Counted from the stretch's first letter, positions 28,040 through 42,100 are shown. The stretch: DNA of 64,000 bases from Lingula anatina (GCF_001039355.2 NW_019775688.1:772-64771); one strand, 5' to 3'. Numbers and translations: made by a program. The notes: generated from the sequence alone by a model not told the origin.

Positions 28040-28290
28040 CAGGACAGGGGGTATCTGACGGCATCTGACCACAGCAGTGGTGGTCAGCTGGAGGGAGAAA
28101 CGTGCAAAAAATGTCTTTTTGCTGGAAAAGAATTCCCTTGAAGGCATTGGAGGCCTCGCCCCACTTCGTGGCCACTTTAAGCCTGCAATGCGAGAAACTC
28201 GATCTCAAGATAAAAGGAACACGATCAGCGTCCCGGTAGAATTCACAAAGCTCCGCAAGGCGTTGTTATGTATGGGGTGACTTTCTGTTT
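28040..28290. promoter_or_regulatory. Enhancer-like block 0.6-0.9 kb upstream of Lhx1/5 ATG
   Basis: GC-richer segment containing a 7-bp inverted repeat, TGACCAC at 28066-28072 and GTGGTCA at 28080-28086, with an adjoining CAGCTG E-box at 28084-28089. The half-sites resemble Runx (ACCACA) and Gli-type (GTGGTC) motifs. No coding sequence is supported. Confidence 0.25.
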
Positions 28291-28569
28291 AATACGGCTA
28301 CGTGTACAAACTTCTTTTGACACTTGCTTGATGCCACAAAAGACTCGAACAGCTCATGGGCAAAAGGACCAAGCAAGCTTTTCTAAGATTAAGCTTATTA
28401 TGGGCCATTAGTTATAATTGTCTTTACAGGTTCAATACGAACGGTGCCCCGATTGTGCTAGTGATGGAAGCAGTCTTGAAAACTATAATACTTGACATAC
28501 AAAAGCTTTAGCCATTGTATTGACATTATAAACGAGGGCAACACTTTACTATAGAAGCTTCCTAGCAAC

Positions 28570-28903
28570 TGCAATGATTGGCAGGAGGCGTGGCTTGTAT
28601 CAGCCAGTGGGATACTAGCTCCCACACTGAGGCCCTTTGGTCCCATTGCATGTGTGGATATAGCTAGAGTGGATATAGTACGCGAGCGCCGGCCAGTGGT
28701 TGCAAATACGAGGAAGGACAGTTACTTAATTTTCTCCTGATCAAAAAACTGCGTACAAATCTCCGATGGTGAACTAAGCGACGCGAAGCCAGCCTGAGCC
28801 GCCGTACACAGTTGTTGCTGAGAGAGCTCGAGAAGAGAACCCGCTAGTCCCCTCGTATCAGCCCTGCACCCTGGGAGCAACTACGAAACTGGCGGTCCAA
28901 AGA
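28570..28903 (+). promoter_or_regulatory. Lhx1/5 promoter and 5' UTR region
   Basis: The segment before the Lhx1/5 start codon has an inverted CCAAT box (GATTGGC near 28577), a GC-box-like GAGGCGTGGC, and two copies of GTGGATATAG at 28654-28663 and 28669-28678. A CpG-dense stretch follows. No TATA box is obvious. If the 5' UTR extends this far, an upstream ATG at 28766 opens a three-codon frame ending at 28777. The start site is not determined. Confidence 0.35.
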
Positions 28904-31900
28904 ATGGTGGTGTGTGCGGGGTGCGACCGCCCGATCCTGGATAGATTTCTATTTAATGTCTTGGACAGAACGTGGCACGCCAAATGCGTCCAGTGCTCAG
29001 ACTGTAAAACAAACCTTGCTGACAAATGTTTTAGTCGGGACGGGAAGCTATACTGCAGGACAGATTTCTTCAGGTAGGTGCAACAGACATCTGTCAAAAC
29101 AGGACTGTCATACCCAACCACAACAAATATGACAATCGTTCGAAGAAATATACATGGAATTCAACGGCATATTACATGTGTGTTTTAAGGTCGTTATTAT
29201 GATTCCAATATTTCAGTGTTTGCCTTTTATTTTAGTAGCAGTGAATGTTTTTAATATGAATAATACATAGTTCTTGTAGTCTTGCCTGGTAGTGACTATA
29301 ATATTAACACACCGAAGTGATGATTAAGGTCCACACGGGATTATACTTTCTAGTCGGTGTCTGACTGTAACGCATGACTAGATCCAAGATTACGTCATAT
29401 AGTAATGCATCAAATACACACCGAATGTAGTAGTGGGCTTACAGTAGCTAAGTACCCCTGACTTTAAAATTACACTGTATTGACAGACTTAACGCGATAA
29501 CCGGTCTAGCAGCTTGGGTTCTAGTGAACTACGCTGCATTACCCATTACACAGCATATAGAAAATATATGAACCAATTTGTCAATCGTGTGAATATTTTT
29601 TGTCTATTTACATAATATGAATCAAATCGAAATAGCTGCGTGACGGTAGATTAAATGCAATTTTACGCCACCACTTGTGGGTGGTTCATTGTTGTTTTCG
29701 TGATTTTCACTCTCAAGTTTGTCTACTTTACTGTCCGTTAGTGTGTCGACTATCATCTTTCACGGCGCAGGAAGGGATTAATTAGAGAGCACTAATTGTG
29801 CAGAAATTGTGAAAAGCTTTCTCCTACTTGTATGATCGCTCACGTCCGATTTCGAACGACAGTTACATAGGTTTGCACTATCACGATGATTTTTGTCTGC
29901 AACAGCGACCTTAGTGAATAATATCATCTGGCCTCTTGTTTTTATATGTATAAATCACACATACTTGAACAAGAGGAACTAAATACGAGCTCTTTTTGTT
30001 GATGAAAATTTCATACAAGGCTAAATCAAATATTTTACATTCGCCATGCGTTGATAAAATATTTAAAAGATGAATAACATGCTAAAAATATTTCCCCATT
30101 CCTAGATCATCGGGTGATGAGAAAATATTTGAGTAGTGCTAGTTCCGTTTGTAAACCAGAGAAATGGGCCCTATCGAGACAACATGATCCCGAAATCACA
30201 GAGCTGTCGAATGTTGTGTTGAAAAAGTGAATTTTGATCTTTTCAACAACATATCAAACGCGCGAAGAAAGCTCTCACATCGCACAAAAATATGTCAGCT
30301 TTCTCTTTCATGTTGTCCCGATTATTTCTTTTACAGTAGACCGCGGCAAAGGCTTGGTCTTCTGGGAGTATCGTGCGGTGTCTAATAGTTTTGTAATTTC
30401 GTTAAGACGTGTAATTGTATTACTTATAGGCTAAAATGAAAACCTCCATTGTACAGATTTGATCTAGAGCTACAGTCATCTGTTGAATATTTGCACAAAA
30501 GTGATGACATTTTGCTGTAAAAAAAAATAATAAATAAAATAAGTGAATAGAATAAATGAAATAAATTGTCGACAGACGTTATTTTATCTACTGAATTTTT
30601 TCTAAAGATGCGTTTTTTGTCCTTCAAAACAGATAGATGTACTGGCTCATCCTTTTAACACGAGTGTTATTTTTTCCCGGTTCACAGTGGCCTTTCGCTA
30701 ATACAAAAACATAGGCGTCTAGGCCGGTTGTCTGTTGTACACATAACCATGCGATATCACGCTACTGACTATTAGTACTCGTTGTTAATTGGCTACGACA
30801 AGTTTTACCGAATCTTGCTGTTTCGGGGTCTAGAATGTTACTTCGTGTTTGTTCTTCCAAATTTAGAGCCGTAAACTGATCCGCACTGTCTTACGGAGAT
30901 GTCTGACGAGCAATTTGAGTCCATCCCGAAGCAAAACTCCGCTGTGGGAACTCGCGGCCATTGCAGAGAATTATGTAAAATTATAATTGCTATGGAGACA
31001 GACATGCTCTCTGAGAGAAGTTCGTCATTAAACCCTCATTCAATGGCCTGTAACAAACAGTTACAAACAGTTACACTAATCGAGGTACATTATTTTTTAA
31101 TGCACATAATTATTTTCTTTTTATATGTTACTTGATAATATTAATTATTTCGGTATTAAAGGAAAAATAAAATCCAGAAAAAATATCATGTCTATTATTT
31201 TTTTTTCTTGCAGACGTTTCGGAACAAAGTGTGCTGGTTGTAGTCAAGGAATTTCCCCCAATGATCTCGTGAGGCGGGCGCGAGAAAAAGTATTCCACCT
31301 CAAGTGTTTTACATGCATGGTCTGCAGAAAACAACTCTCAACGGGAGAAGAACTTTATGTGCTGGATGAAAATAAATTTATCTGCAAAGAGGACTATATT
31401 AATAGTAAATGCCAAGGTAAGTGGGGATTAATTATGCTCAATTAATTATTACATTACTCATGAACTTAAATAAATACCCTCTTTTCCGTTGTGAGCAGGG
31501 AAGGCACACAGCACGGTTGACATTGAGGGGAAGCTTCACTGCCCAGTCGGAAGAAGTGTGGAAAGAAAACGAACCTTAATTGAAGTGTAAACTCGGTTAC
31601 ACTGATTCTAAAACAAACACTACTGAATTGTAAATATCCAATATGATTTCAGTGCGCTTCTTAGCGCAGCAGAATATTGTTCCATTGATTCCTCCTCATG
31701 TTCGACCGAGCGATTGCGACCTTCGTGGTAATAGGGATTAATGAAATATAGAAAGGCGACGTGTGCTCAGGATTCGACATGGAAATGTCCTGTAATACGA
31801 TAAAACTCTGTAGATTTTCTTATTATTATGTTGTGGTTCAGTGAGGCGTGTGCGGGCGGTGTTCCCAGTGCGGAAAGTGCGCTGAGAAAAATATATTTGC

Positions 31901-33075
31901 TGCTCGCACTGAGTCACTTCTGCTAGCAACGCTCCTCTATTCAAACCCCTTCCTCACTCAATCCGTGCCTTTCTCTCGTCGTCTCTTCCGTCTCCCTTTT
32001 TCTCATTTCTGTCGCAGAGAGTTATTCTCGACTCTCTTGTTCTGATCGATTTCTTGTTCTTCGTATTGAGGACGACATCAATGCCGCTTTCTGCCTCTCT
32101 CTCTCTGTGCAACCCTGTGTCTCTGGAGACGCCAGTCAAGGCACGAGAACGCGACTGCTGGGCAGATGGTCTAGATTTCTTTTTTTCTTTTTCAATTAAA
32201 AAATTTTACTCATTCAAAAATTATCCAAGCTTAATATTAAGTAAAGTGGGTAAATATTCGATAGATATTGAAACTATGTTATATTTGATAATGCATCTAA
32301 AATATATATCTATTAAAAAAGCTCGAAGCAACAATTTCTAGGTCTAGTATAATAATACTTAAATAGGCATCGAAAGCAAATCCCATTTGATTTGCCTCAC
32401 ATTACAAATCCCATTTGATTTTCCTCACATTACAAATCACATTAATGTATATTTCAAACTGTGCATTGTTATAATGGCGGTATTTAAGCGACTTCGGAAT
32501 GTACAATTTACTACAATGCACCGAATTTCCCAAGTAGTCGTTATCTTTACTAGGATTTCATTGATTTGTTCGTTATTTAAAGTATTGCGGCTTGGTTATT
32601 GTCTTTCGTATGTACCCATCCATTCTGTTATGGATTTCCACCAGTGCTGTTGTTTATCCATCTACCGGTAATTTAATAAAAGAACAATACACACACCTGA
32701 AGACAAACCCTTTGATCATGGCCGCCCATTGTTTTATCGGACAAGGTAGACCGGCTCTCTGACAATTTACTGTTCTACCGTTCAGTCGTAAAGTAGGGAC
32801 GAATTTTACGAGCTGTGAGGAATTAGGTATGTGGTTAGTCATTGCAAATTGGGCAAGACAGAATAGGCATACATATTTCTGTTGTATATTTGTGCGAATT
32901 GCGTAAATTTATACAGCAACTGCAGTTGTTTATGTTCGTAGGTGAAGAAAAATAAATTCCCAGCAGTTTCAGCTCAAATCGGAGAGAGTCGGTTACAAAC
33001 ATAGCACTTGAGGGAAGCGATATTTTCAGTATTCATTGCACGGAAGGCGTTAAAAATATTGGATATCTCCCTTTA

Positions 33076-33110
<35 letters not shown>

Positions 33111-36100
33111 AGGAAAGAGAGTAAAGAAAGAAAGAGAGTAAAGAAAGAAAGAGATAATATGTCAAAATATCGGAAAAGGAAAAAGGGGTGGGGAATATTA
33201 TCAATTTGGCGGTGGTTGTCAAAAGAAGACGCTGTTTACTGTGTACCGAATGTCGCCAAAAGCAAGCACACTTAGAAAGCTCACGACGGATCAGCATTGT
33301 TCAAGTATCGGTTATTGTATTTCTACCATTAAATAAACTGAATTTCAGCTTCATATTCTCCTGCAATCAAAGCTGAAATACAAGGAATATCCGCGGCTCA
33401 TTGTGCGCTTGCGTCTAGATTGATTTGTAAGAAGGTAGAATAAAACATACACTTCATCAATATTTCAGAAGTCAACTGTTAAGAAATTCCGAATGCCCGG
33501 CATTGATTTGAAGTCAAAGAGCATACTATTTTGGCAAAAAGGATTTTCCTTCGGGGTAGATCGGCTATTTTATCGATTTCTTCATTTAATACATTAGGCT
33601 GCTTCACTTATTTTCATTGTATAAATTCTTTATGATGACTTCATTAAAACTATAAATGTTGTGCCTTACACACAGAGTCCCCATTGAAGATCGATGGTTA
33701 AGGAAAGATCTAGGTTAGAAGCCACGGGAACTGTATCGATCTCATAGATTGACAGGTTCCGTTGGACATATTTTACGGGACAGATCAGGAAAATATGCCG
33801 CGAGCAAACATAAGTATACTTGTACCGAGGTAGCTGAAATCCTTCACGCGAAATAAAATATCCGATTTTGATACCATATAGCAGTTATGACGAGAAAAAA
33901 GGGTGTAGTGGAACTGAATAAACGGGCGTCTTTTCAGTGGAGATAGTAGGTTGTATTGCCTAGTCACCCTTATTATGAAAACCTCTACCATTCATTGGGC
34001 GTGTATTCTATAGAGAGAATGAGCTGTGAGGGAATAGTTGCATTTTAATGGGGTCTCCTGGCCTAAGGAAAGAACTGCAGCAGCTGGCGACCGCAGTAAG
34101 TCAAAGCCTGTGCGTATTGATTCACCGAGTCAACTTGAAATCGATCTGCTATGAATTCACCGACTTTCGATATTGGGACAATATATGCGGGAAATTATCC
34201 CTCTTTTACATAATTTCTGCTCATTCCACATTATTTTTGTGTCGGAACTTGATTCTGCAGGAAATGAAAATTTTCAATGGAATTTTACAATTACAATTTT
34301 ATTTTATTCGTGTCAATTTGTAAACAAAATAGTTTCTTATTGGCAAGCCGTTTTTTGGCTCTTCGCATATCCCCCACATACTGTCTGTAGCAAAGATTCA
34401 TTCTGCGAGTCGCACAATAATTTTTTTCTGCAATTTTTATCGTAAATCAGAGAGTATTTCCCATGGGGTGCCCGTTAGGGAATTCCCGGCAACTGGACGC
34501 GATCCTTTGTCTTTTGTCTGTGTGTTAGCTGTCAGTTTAATACGATAAATGCACCAATTACAAACTGTAATTAAACCCCGTTTAATCAAGCGGGATCATC
34601 TGTCGCGAGCAGCAACGTTGATAGAAACACTTACGGTCCAATGGGATGTTGCATTTTGGCTAGCTAATTTTTAAGATGAAACCATCCTTTCAAAAAATTA
34701 TTTTTCGATTTCAAACATTATTTCAATTATTTTAAAATATTAAACATTTTTTCTTTAGAGAATAAAGCTAAAACGTTTCGTTCAGAATCATTACTTGGTG
34801 TCTTGGTCTGTAATACCTCACGGAGCGTCTGCCCGTGATGGCGGGGCTCCGGAAGGATGCTTGGAGACTCGACTCCTTAATATAGCATTGTTTCAGGCTG
34901 GATTGTTCCGATCCGGAAAACCAAGCAGGTGGTTTGCTGGAAGCATATTTAAGCACTTCATACGAACAGAACTACGGACGGCTGTCGGATATGCATGTAC
35001 GATATGAAATGAATTTGAGCAATCACACGTGACCTTTGCCCCCATTTTTCAAATGCATTCTATCTGCAGAGAATTTCACAGGCGACAGAGCGTGCGATCT
35101 TTATGAAATCCTTGTCCCTTGGATCGTATCTCATTCAGAATATCAATTTTATGAGGAAGAAATTGCTCTAAAGTGATTCACACTGATACTAAGTACGTCA
35201 ACAACCATGCCTCCATTTTTATAGTGGAGATAAATAGCGTCAATTTATTTTTCGATCGGATCGTTGAACATCAAATTCTGTAAAGCAGAAAACGCGCAAG
35301 CTACATGAATGAACTCCTTAAAAACCCATTCATTGTAGACTGATAAATTGTGTTTAATTAATCCCCTTTTAAGAAATAACTGGCGGAAAAAGGTTTTATT
35401 TGCCAAAATCATTATAGCGTCACACAGTTGGGTAGAATCATATAGAGTCCGTTCTATATCGGGGCGCACAGCGACGTGCCCGAGAGAAGTACAGGTGAGA
35501 GCTGCTCTATCATGATACCTTGTTTTTGAGGGAAACTTTGCGAGAGCTGTCGGCGTTAAGTTACCGAAAAGCAGATCATTTTAGACGAAATGAAGCGTTT
35601 AACAGGTCGGTGAAGCGGTCGGACTAGTGTATCATCTTCCCATCTCTAGGGTCGTTAATGGTAGCGGCAAGCTTAATTCAAAGGGTTTTTTTATCCATTG
35701 GTATGTGTAGCTCCGACCTGCCTTGGCTGCATACTCTTCTCCGCAGCGCTGGGACAAAAGTAAAATCCCCTACGACATTTTTCTCGGTCAGGGCATTAAT
35801 ACAGAAGAATAAGCAAAGGCTATGAAAATAAAATCCCCATAAAAGGCTTTGATCAAAGCCTACCTTTGTGGCGGTCGTTACATGCTAGAATGGCCCTATA
35901 GACCCGACACTCAACCTGAGAGCAGCACCACTCGCAAAAAGATGGCCAGAACAAAAAGCTTATGAAAACAAAAATTCCTTAAAGATAGCTAAGCGGTAAA
36001 TAAATGTTACTTAGGCGCAGCCATGCTTTCACTCCCGAAGCGTAAACAATAACATCAAGGCACATAAACACGACACCGATGTTTGTTCAGTGGTGAGCCA

Positions 36101-39100
36101 CGTACCTCAGCGACACTGGGCTCTAAAAACACAGAGATCCCTGGTACCCTCGGGCCATTTCGCTCCTTCTCCCGGCCACTTGCTTTTTTCTAGACATTTT
36201 CACAATGGCAGAGCCTAGAAATTTTTTTGAAAAAAAAGCAAAGATGTGAATGAAACTGAAAGGATTCTTTGTGTAATTTATATTTATTAATTCTTTATTT
36301 ATTAAGTAGTTTTTTGTTTAAAAATTATTATTTAGTAAAACCTATTTGCAGCTGAAAACGGCGTGAAAAAATCTGCCCCACCGCTTGTCATTGAAGGGAT
36401 TGTAATAGACCTAGGCCTCTTCAAGATGAATGGCTTCGATTACGATTATGCTTTTTTTCATCGAACTCACTTTTGGAGATGTATTATTCTGATAATGTTT
36501 CCTTGAAACTACTTCTGCATGACATGTTTTAGCTTTATGTTTGCTTGGGCGCATCTTCGAGTAGCGCTATTATGGAAGCTAGTATTTACTCTAATGTCCT
36601 GAACATGGGCAGTTTTTACTCAATACATAGACTCTAATCTTAAAATGATGGAAGTAACAATGGGAGACTGGAGATTACAAAATAAAAGGAATGAACGATA
36701 ATTTATATCAAGTAATCAGGTAACGATGGTGGATAATGCAGCGAGAAAAAACTACCGCGCTGTGGTCGCCAGACAGATCCCTTTGCCGCTAATACTAGTT
36801 TATTAATTTAAAGTTACTAGTTGATTAATTAAAAGTACCTGGTATCTTTAAATTGATCAAAATGGTATCATATCAAAATGAAATATGACTAAATAAAATA
36901 TTTTTATTTTCAAATGCAATAATATTTTCAATATCAATAAGTCCGTTATTATGTAGTTACGTTTACTCTTTGGTAAAAATATTACGACAACTAAAATTTG
37001 GTCTTTGGTAGAAAATATTACGACATCTAAAATTTGAATTAGATATCATGTAGTAATGTAAGATTGTCCGTCATAAAATGTGTATGTCTTGGAATATACA
37101 ATTGATGTCTTGATAGTTGAATGTTGATTTGTAGGAAAATGGTTGAAATTTGTCTTTCAGGATCAGATTACGAAGATAACGATTTTGACTTAGATGCAGC
37201 CAGTCCCGGGAATCTCTCCGACAGAGACGCAACAGAGAGTTTAGACGGGGACAATTGCAGTCGTGATTCAACGTCAGGAAAAGAAAACAATAATAATATA
37301 CCAAACTTAGGCTCAAATATTTCCGCATCGGAGGACATGGTACATACAAATAGTAATAGCAGTAGTCCTGAAAAGAAAGACAGTATGCAAAAGGATGGGA
37401 AAGAAGTCACCAGTGGCAGCGAGGGGAATACATCGGGGACGAAAAGAAGGGGCCCAAGGACAACAATAAAAGCAAAACAATTAGAGACATTGAAAGCAGC
37501 ATTTGCAGCAACGCCGAAACCTACCCGGCACATACGAGAGCAGCTCGCACAAGAGACAGGCTTGAACATGAGGGTGATTCAGGTAGGTTGTCGACTCTAT
37601 TTTGTCAGCTCTCTTTCTTCCCTACTCTAACCAGTGTCTGTGGGTAAGGAGGAACATAATGGCATTGTTTATCAAATTCCTTCATTGAGTGGAAGGCGAC
37701 GTGGGCTGGGATAGCAGATTTAACCCTTTCGAAATGGGTGAAACTTTGTAAACGTTGGGTCAATAGTTATTGTTGATTATTAGCCCTCTATTGTGGTAAT
37801 CTAGTCAACATCTGAAAAGCCGCGTTGTCACAATGTTAGCTACCGTGTTTCGCTCCATTGCTGTTTATGCTTCTAAGCCTCTTATTCAGCCTCATGAGTT
37901 AAAGCTGCTTATTTGTGGGCAGGAACAAAAGCTTTGGGACCGCCGCCATGCAAAAGAAAGTTGCCCTCTTGTGAAAAAGCAAGTGTTTTTGTTAAAAACA
38001 TTCTATTCTCTAAATCCCGGCGTTTCGGCGCCGCATCAGGCACGCCGCATTCACTCCGTTCACGTAATGCTTGAAAGTGTAACCAAAACACAGTTCTTTA
38101 TTCCCAACACCTTTCAAAAGCCAGAAAGCCAATCGGGTGTTCGGGCTCCTGTTATTTGATTATTCTGAACTCAAAACTAGCGGTAGGACACAAAGCTTTG
38201 CAAAAACATTTATAGCATAACGTATAACCCGTGGCCAAGTCGTGCTCACCTTTACATTCACAGTGGACACAAAAGACACCGCACAAACTAGGGGATTTCT
38301 TTTCATCTTCTATTTGCATTAATAACAATTTTTACAGAATGGCTCGTAAATGTGCCTCCAGACTAAATGTAGCAGAAAATGGCGTTGTCTCATAAGTCCC
38401 CACAACATTGCCCCTAGCTCCGGCGGGCTCTAATCAACCGAAGTGATTCAAATCCACGAATAAAAACTGTTACAAAATTCAGACGACTTTGCCTCAAAAA
38501 ATAAACACATGAAAACTATTAATCACAATGCTTCTCACAAAAGTAGCTAGTAATGTTGTTTCGAGAGCTACCAAGCGTGCCGGCGGCTTGGGGGCCCAAT
38601 GTAAAACAACACTGCCTCCTAACAAGTAGGACAAACTCCAAACCTAGCGCCATCGAACACTGACATTTAATTTTTTAATCCTTTTAAAAATCAAATCAAT
38701 ATAAAACGATCAGACAGTTTTTTTGGCGTTGTATCAGAACGTCGTCTTCACCAGCCCGGCAAATAAACCGATAACCGATCCCCGTGAATTTGAAAAAATT
38801 GTCATTGGAAACTCTTATAGCTATACACACTGCACAGAATATGAATATGGATATTTTTTTCAAATCATAAAATGTAAAAATGTAACAGGAACTTATAGGC
38901 TGTGATTTAAAAGACTTGAAATTAACATGAACAGTTTTTATATGAACTATATTAGTGTCACCATCTAAAGAACGGTTATTAGGGGTTGAATTGTTGCACG
39001 AAAAATGGTACTGATTAAACTTTTTTTATTTAGGAAAGGTTTTTGTGACTTACTTATACAGTTGATAGACATATTCGTTTTGTGATCTACTTGGGAATAT

Positions 39101-42100
39101 ACAGATCTAATATCTTTATTTCCATACTGGATATGATGAAATCAGCTCGTCTCTTTGCTATAGCAACAGTTCAACTCAACACACAGTATCCGAATAAATT
39201 GTTTACGAAAAAATAAATAAAAAAGCATTTCTGAGATAAATTTGCATTTTTTTTCTGCTCTCATATTATAACATGAACTCGATCAGTTATATATGAATCA
39301 TAATTTTGTCCGCAAATGTGTGGCACATGGAGTCATTGTAAGTCATCGTACTCTTAACGGCAGACACTGATAATAGTTCCCGTACCGCCATCGATGATCA
39401 AGGCCGGTAATACTATTACACACTCAGCGGGGAAAATAGGCTTATTAGCAAATTATAATCATCTCCGAATTTGTAAGCGATGTTGGAATAACAGATATTC
39501 TACTTAGCCCGCGAGCGTGAATTAAACCCGTCGTAAGCTGATAGAGATTATGTGGGTGAAAAGTAAAATTATTTCACTTTTTTCGAAAATAATAATAATA
39601 TAAAAAAGATTTTAAGAACATGAGGGTGGGGTTTAATACTGGCGTTTTTGGAACCCAATTATGTTGTATTTGGTCTGATTGAACGAACGCGCGCGAGCAG
39701 ACAGATGTCAACTGACGTGGCATATCTCCCAGGTGCATACTTAAGTTCCTAACAAGAATTCAATATATTGCAGCAAGATCACTTTTTAAACTGACAGTTT
39801 GCGCCAAGATTGGCCATCAACGTTTCTAATTTCCTAAACTGTTTACAACTGCTGCTGCTATATTTTTACAGCCATTGGGAAATTTGACATCCACGTTGTC
39901 TGCGGTTTGTCAGGATTTTAAGAAATATAAAACACTATTTAAATATCTAAAAATCGCCGTCTAAACGGTCGTGTATCTTGAAATGTCTATTGTAATTCGA
40001 TGAAAATAATAAATCTGTAGGATTTCAATATTTCTTCCTGCAAACGGAGTAGTATTTAACGGCGTGACTGGCACGGCGGACTATCAATCATCATCCTGAT
40101 GTTTATGGAGCAGGGCGATGAAATGGTCGCACATCAGAGCGTTTAAAAAGCCATTTTCGCTGGAAGTCTGCACAATGTTACACCTAGTAGCGGAAGATGG
40201 TTACTCTCAAGTTTTGATATCACACTGGTTAAATTGCATTGGCAGAGGGTATTATTTATCGATACTTGTGACTTTTGGGAAAGCGTTGAGTTCGAAAGGA
40301 CCTTAATGTATAACTAATGGGATATCCATAAAGTACCACGGACGGCTATATAACAAAAGGTCCTAGGTTTTCTTTTAGTGATAAACGTGATTTTCTGATA
40401 GTAAAGCATTGTCTAGACTGTAAAAGATAATAACTGCTTCTGCTTCAAAATATAAATGCGTTAAGGAACTTTCTTTCTCTTTCCCTCTCTCTCTCCCTCT
40501 CTCTCTCTCTCTGACCTCGGGCCCTCACCAGATTGTGGCACCAAGAAAGGAGCTCTTTTTATTGAATTTTTTAATAGTTTAGAACTCTTTTCACGTGTCA
40601 CAGATTTTTTGCTAAACATTCACACCTTCATTTTTCGGCTCACTATACTTAACCGAATCAACAAATAAACAATGCCAACTTTCGGCCACGTATTATGAGG
40701 CAACGACAGGGAGATGACGGCGCCAAGCTGTCGGCCTTTACTCCCGATATGTGACACTATTGACCCCTCACCAAAAATCAATCCCAAATATTGGAGGGAT
40801 TAGATGGATACTGTAACATTTCGAGACATGGCCTGATCCGAATTCTAGCCCCCGTGTAAATAAGCCAACGTATTCACATAAGGTTGAGCACGACGTTAGT
40901 GCCAGGGGAAAAATAACATAATTTATATTCCACAATATCATCTGGAGAATTTGGGAAAAATCACTTGCTTGGTTGGACTGTTTGTTAGTTTTGGCGAAAT
41001 CAGTGACTCTATTAGCATTTGTTATGGTTATATTGTCAACCTAGGATGAAAGTACGAAAGCGAATAGATTTTTAATAACAATACTAGAAATAAGAAATGA
41101 AAAACCAAGCAATATGAAAATATGAAACAATAGCTGTTGGGGAAAAATCTTGGATTAGATGTAACTTTAAATAATCTACAATGACATTTATTCCATTTTC
41201 TATTTTATTTATTTTTATTCATTGTACGTATGAAGACTTTAATTTCACTTCCGAAATTTATATGACCAATAAAAACCGACAGCAATGCCAATTTTGATCC
41301 CCGGTCGTCTGCGGGGTTCTTGCTCATCGTCTGCATCTCTCGCGCAGAAGGCAGTGCAGTGATTAATGTGTGTCGAGGGAGCCGTCAGATACGCCGAGAT
41401 CAAAAAACGCCAATCTTACTTCTCTCTGGAGAGACGAAGCACGAACCTCCAGGGTCACATTCATCAATACTTCGGTTTACCCAAGCTCTTCCAAAAACTT
41501 TGCCATTGTCATATAAGTATCGAACTACACGTTCGCCGTCCATATTTTATGAAATAGAAATACAATACATTAGACACAGTATTTTATCTGACTTGACGAG
41601 CAGCATATCAGGCATCGTTTATTCTGTTGCCATGGTAACTTGCAGGATATTTTGACAATGGCATGTCCGTGCTGTTGGATTCCCCGTGTCCGGTGTGTTT
41701 TTCGGTATTTCACGTTTGTCGGAAGTCGTTCGGTTCTTGACCTCGATCGTTCAACCGTCTTTTCTCCCAGCTTAAATCCCCGAAGGTAGAAGCCTAGTTA
41801 ACATTTTCGTTCATTATATGGCGTGTCTTTTGTTAAAGCACTTGATCGTTTTTTTCACATTGCTTTACTAGCATAGAAGTTAATGTAGACACGCGATATT
41901 GGCCGACCAGCCACCTGTCAAAAAGATTGTTCTAGATTTTTTTTATCCTCCCGTTAAATTTTTTTGGTAAAATTAGATACACCTTTCGCGATATATGAAC
42001 TGCTATTTTTCAATCTCAAGTTTGATATTTTGAAATGATAAAATGAAAGATCGTTGGCCCATAACATCGACTTAGACGAAAAGTCAAATGCTCTTGGAGG

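Larger units (their letters stand above)
18421..28560. other. Upstream flank of Lhx1/5, no gene seen
   Basis: About 10 kb of CpG-replete intergenic DNA. It has many short open frames on both strands (for example 24388-24777, 129 codons, cysteine-rich) but no recognisable protein, splice-consistent exon chain or RNA gene. Enhancer-like islands rich in TAAT cores and TCF-like sites (GATCAAAGACC near 23417) occur. It is best read as the 5' regulatory flank of Lhx1/5. Confidence 0.5.
31417..37160 (+). other. Lhx1/5 intron 2
   Basis: 5.7 kb between LIM2 and the linker/homeodomain exon. It holds a pyrimidine-rich tract (about 31940-32120), a 28-bp tandem duplication, a GA microsatellite and a 35-bp tandem duplication, listed separately. 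No alternative exon that keeps frame was found. In-frame ATGs at 37121 and 37139 lie just before exon 3 and would only matter with an intronic promoter. Confidence 0.6.

Noticed and set aside
31848-31930. Cys-rich frame ([10 protein letters not shown]) in intron 2 suggesting an extra zinc-binding exon
   Set aside because: Spacing does not match a LIM or other zinc module, there is no acceptor/donor pair in the right phase, and the frame continues into a pyrimidine-rich low-complexity tract.
33937-33962. let-7-like stretch matching 17 of 19 bases of the mature miRNA
   Set aside because: The seed has a mismatch (GAGATAG instead of GAGGTAG), and the flanks do not form a stable let-7-type hairpin: the downstream sequence pairs only over a few bases. 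Probably coincidence.
34048-34098. Possible alternative exon starting ATGGGG and ending at a strong GTAAGT donor in Lhx1/5 intron 2
   Set aside because: It would end in phase 0, whereas exon 3 needs phase 1. Joining them gives a stop codon within about ten codons. The peptide is not LIM-like.
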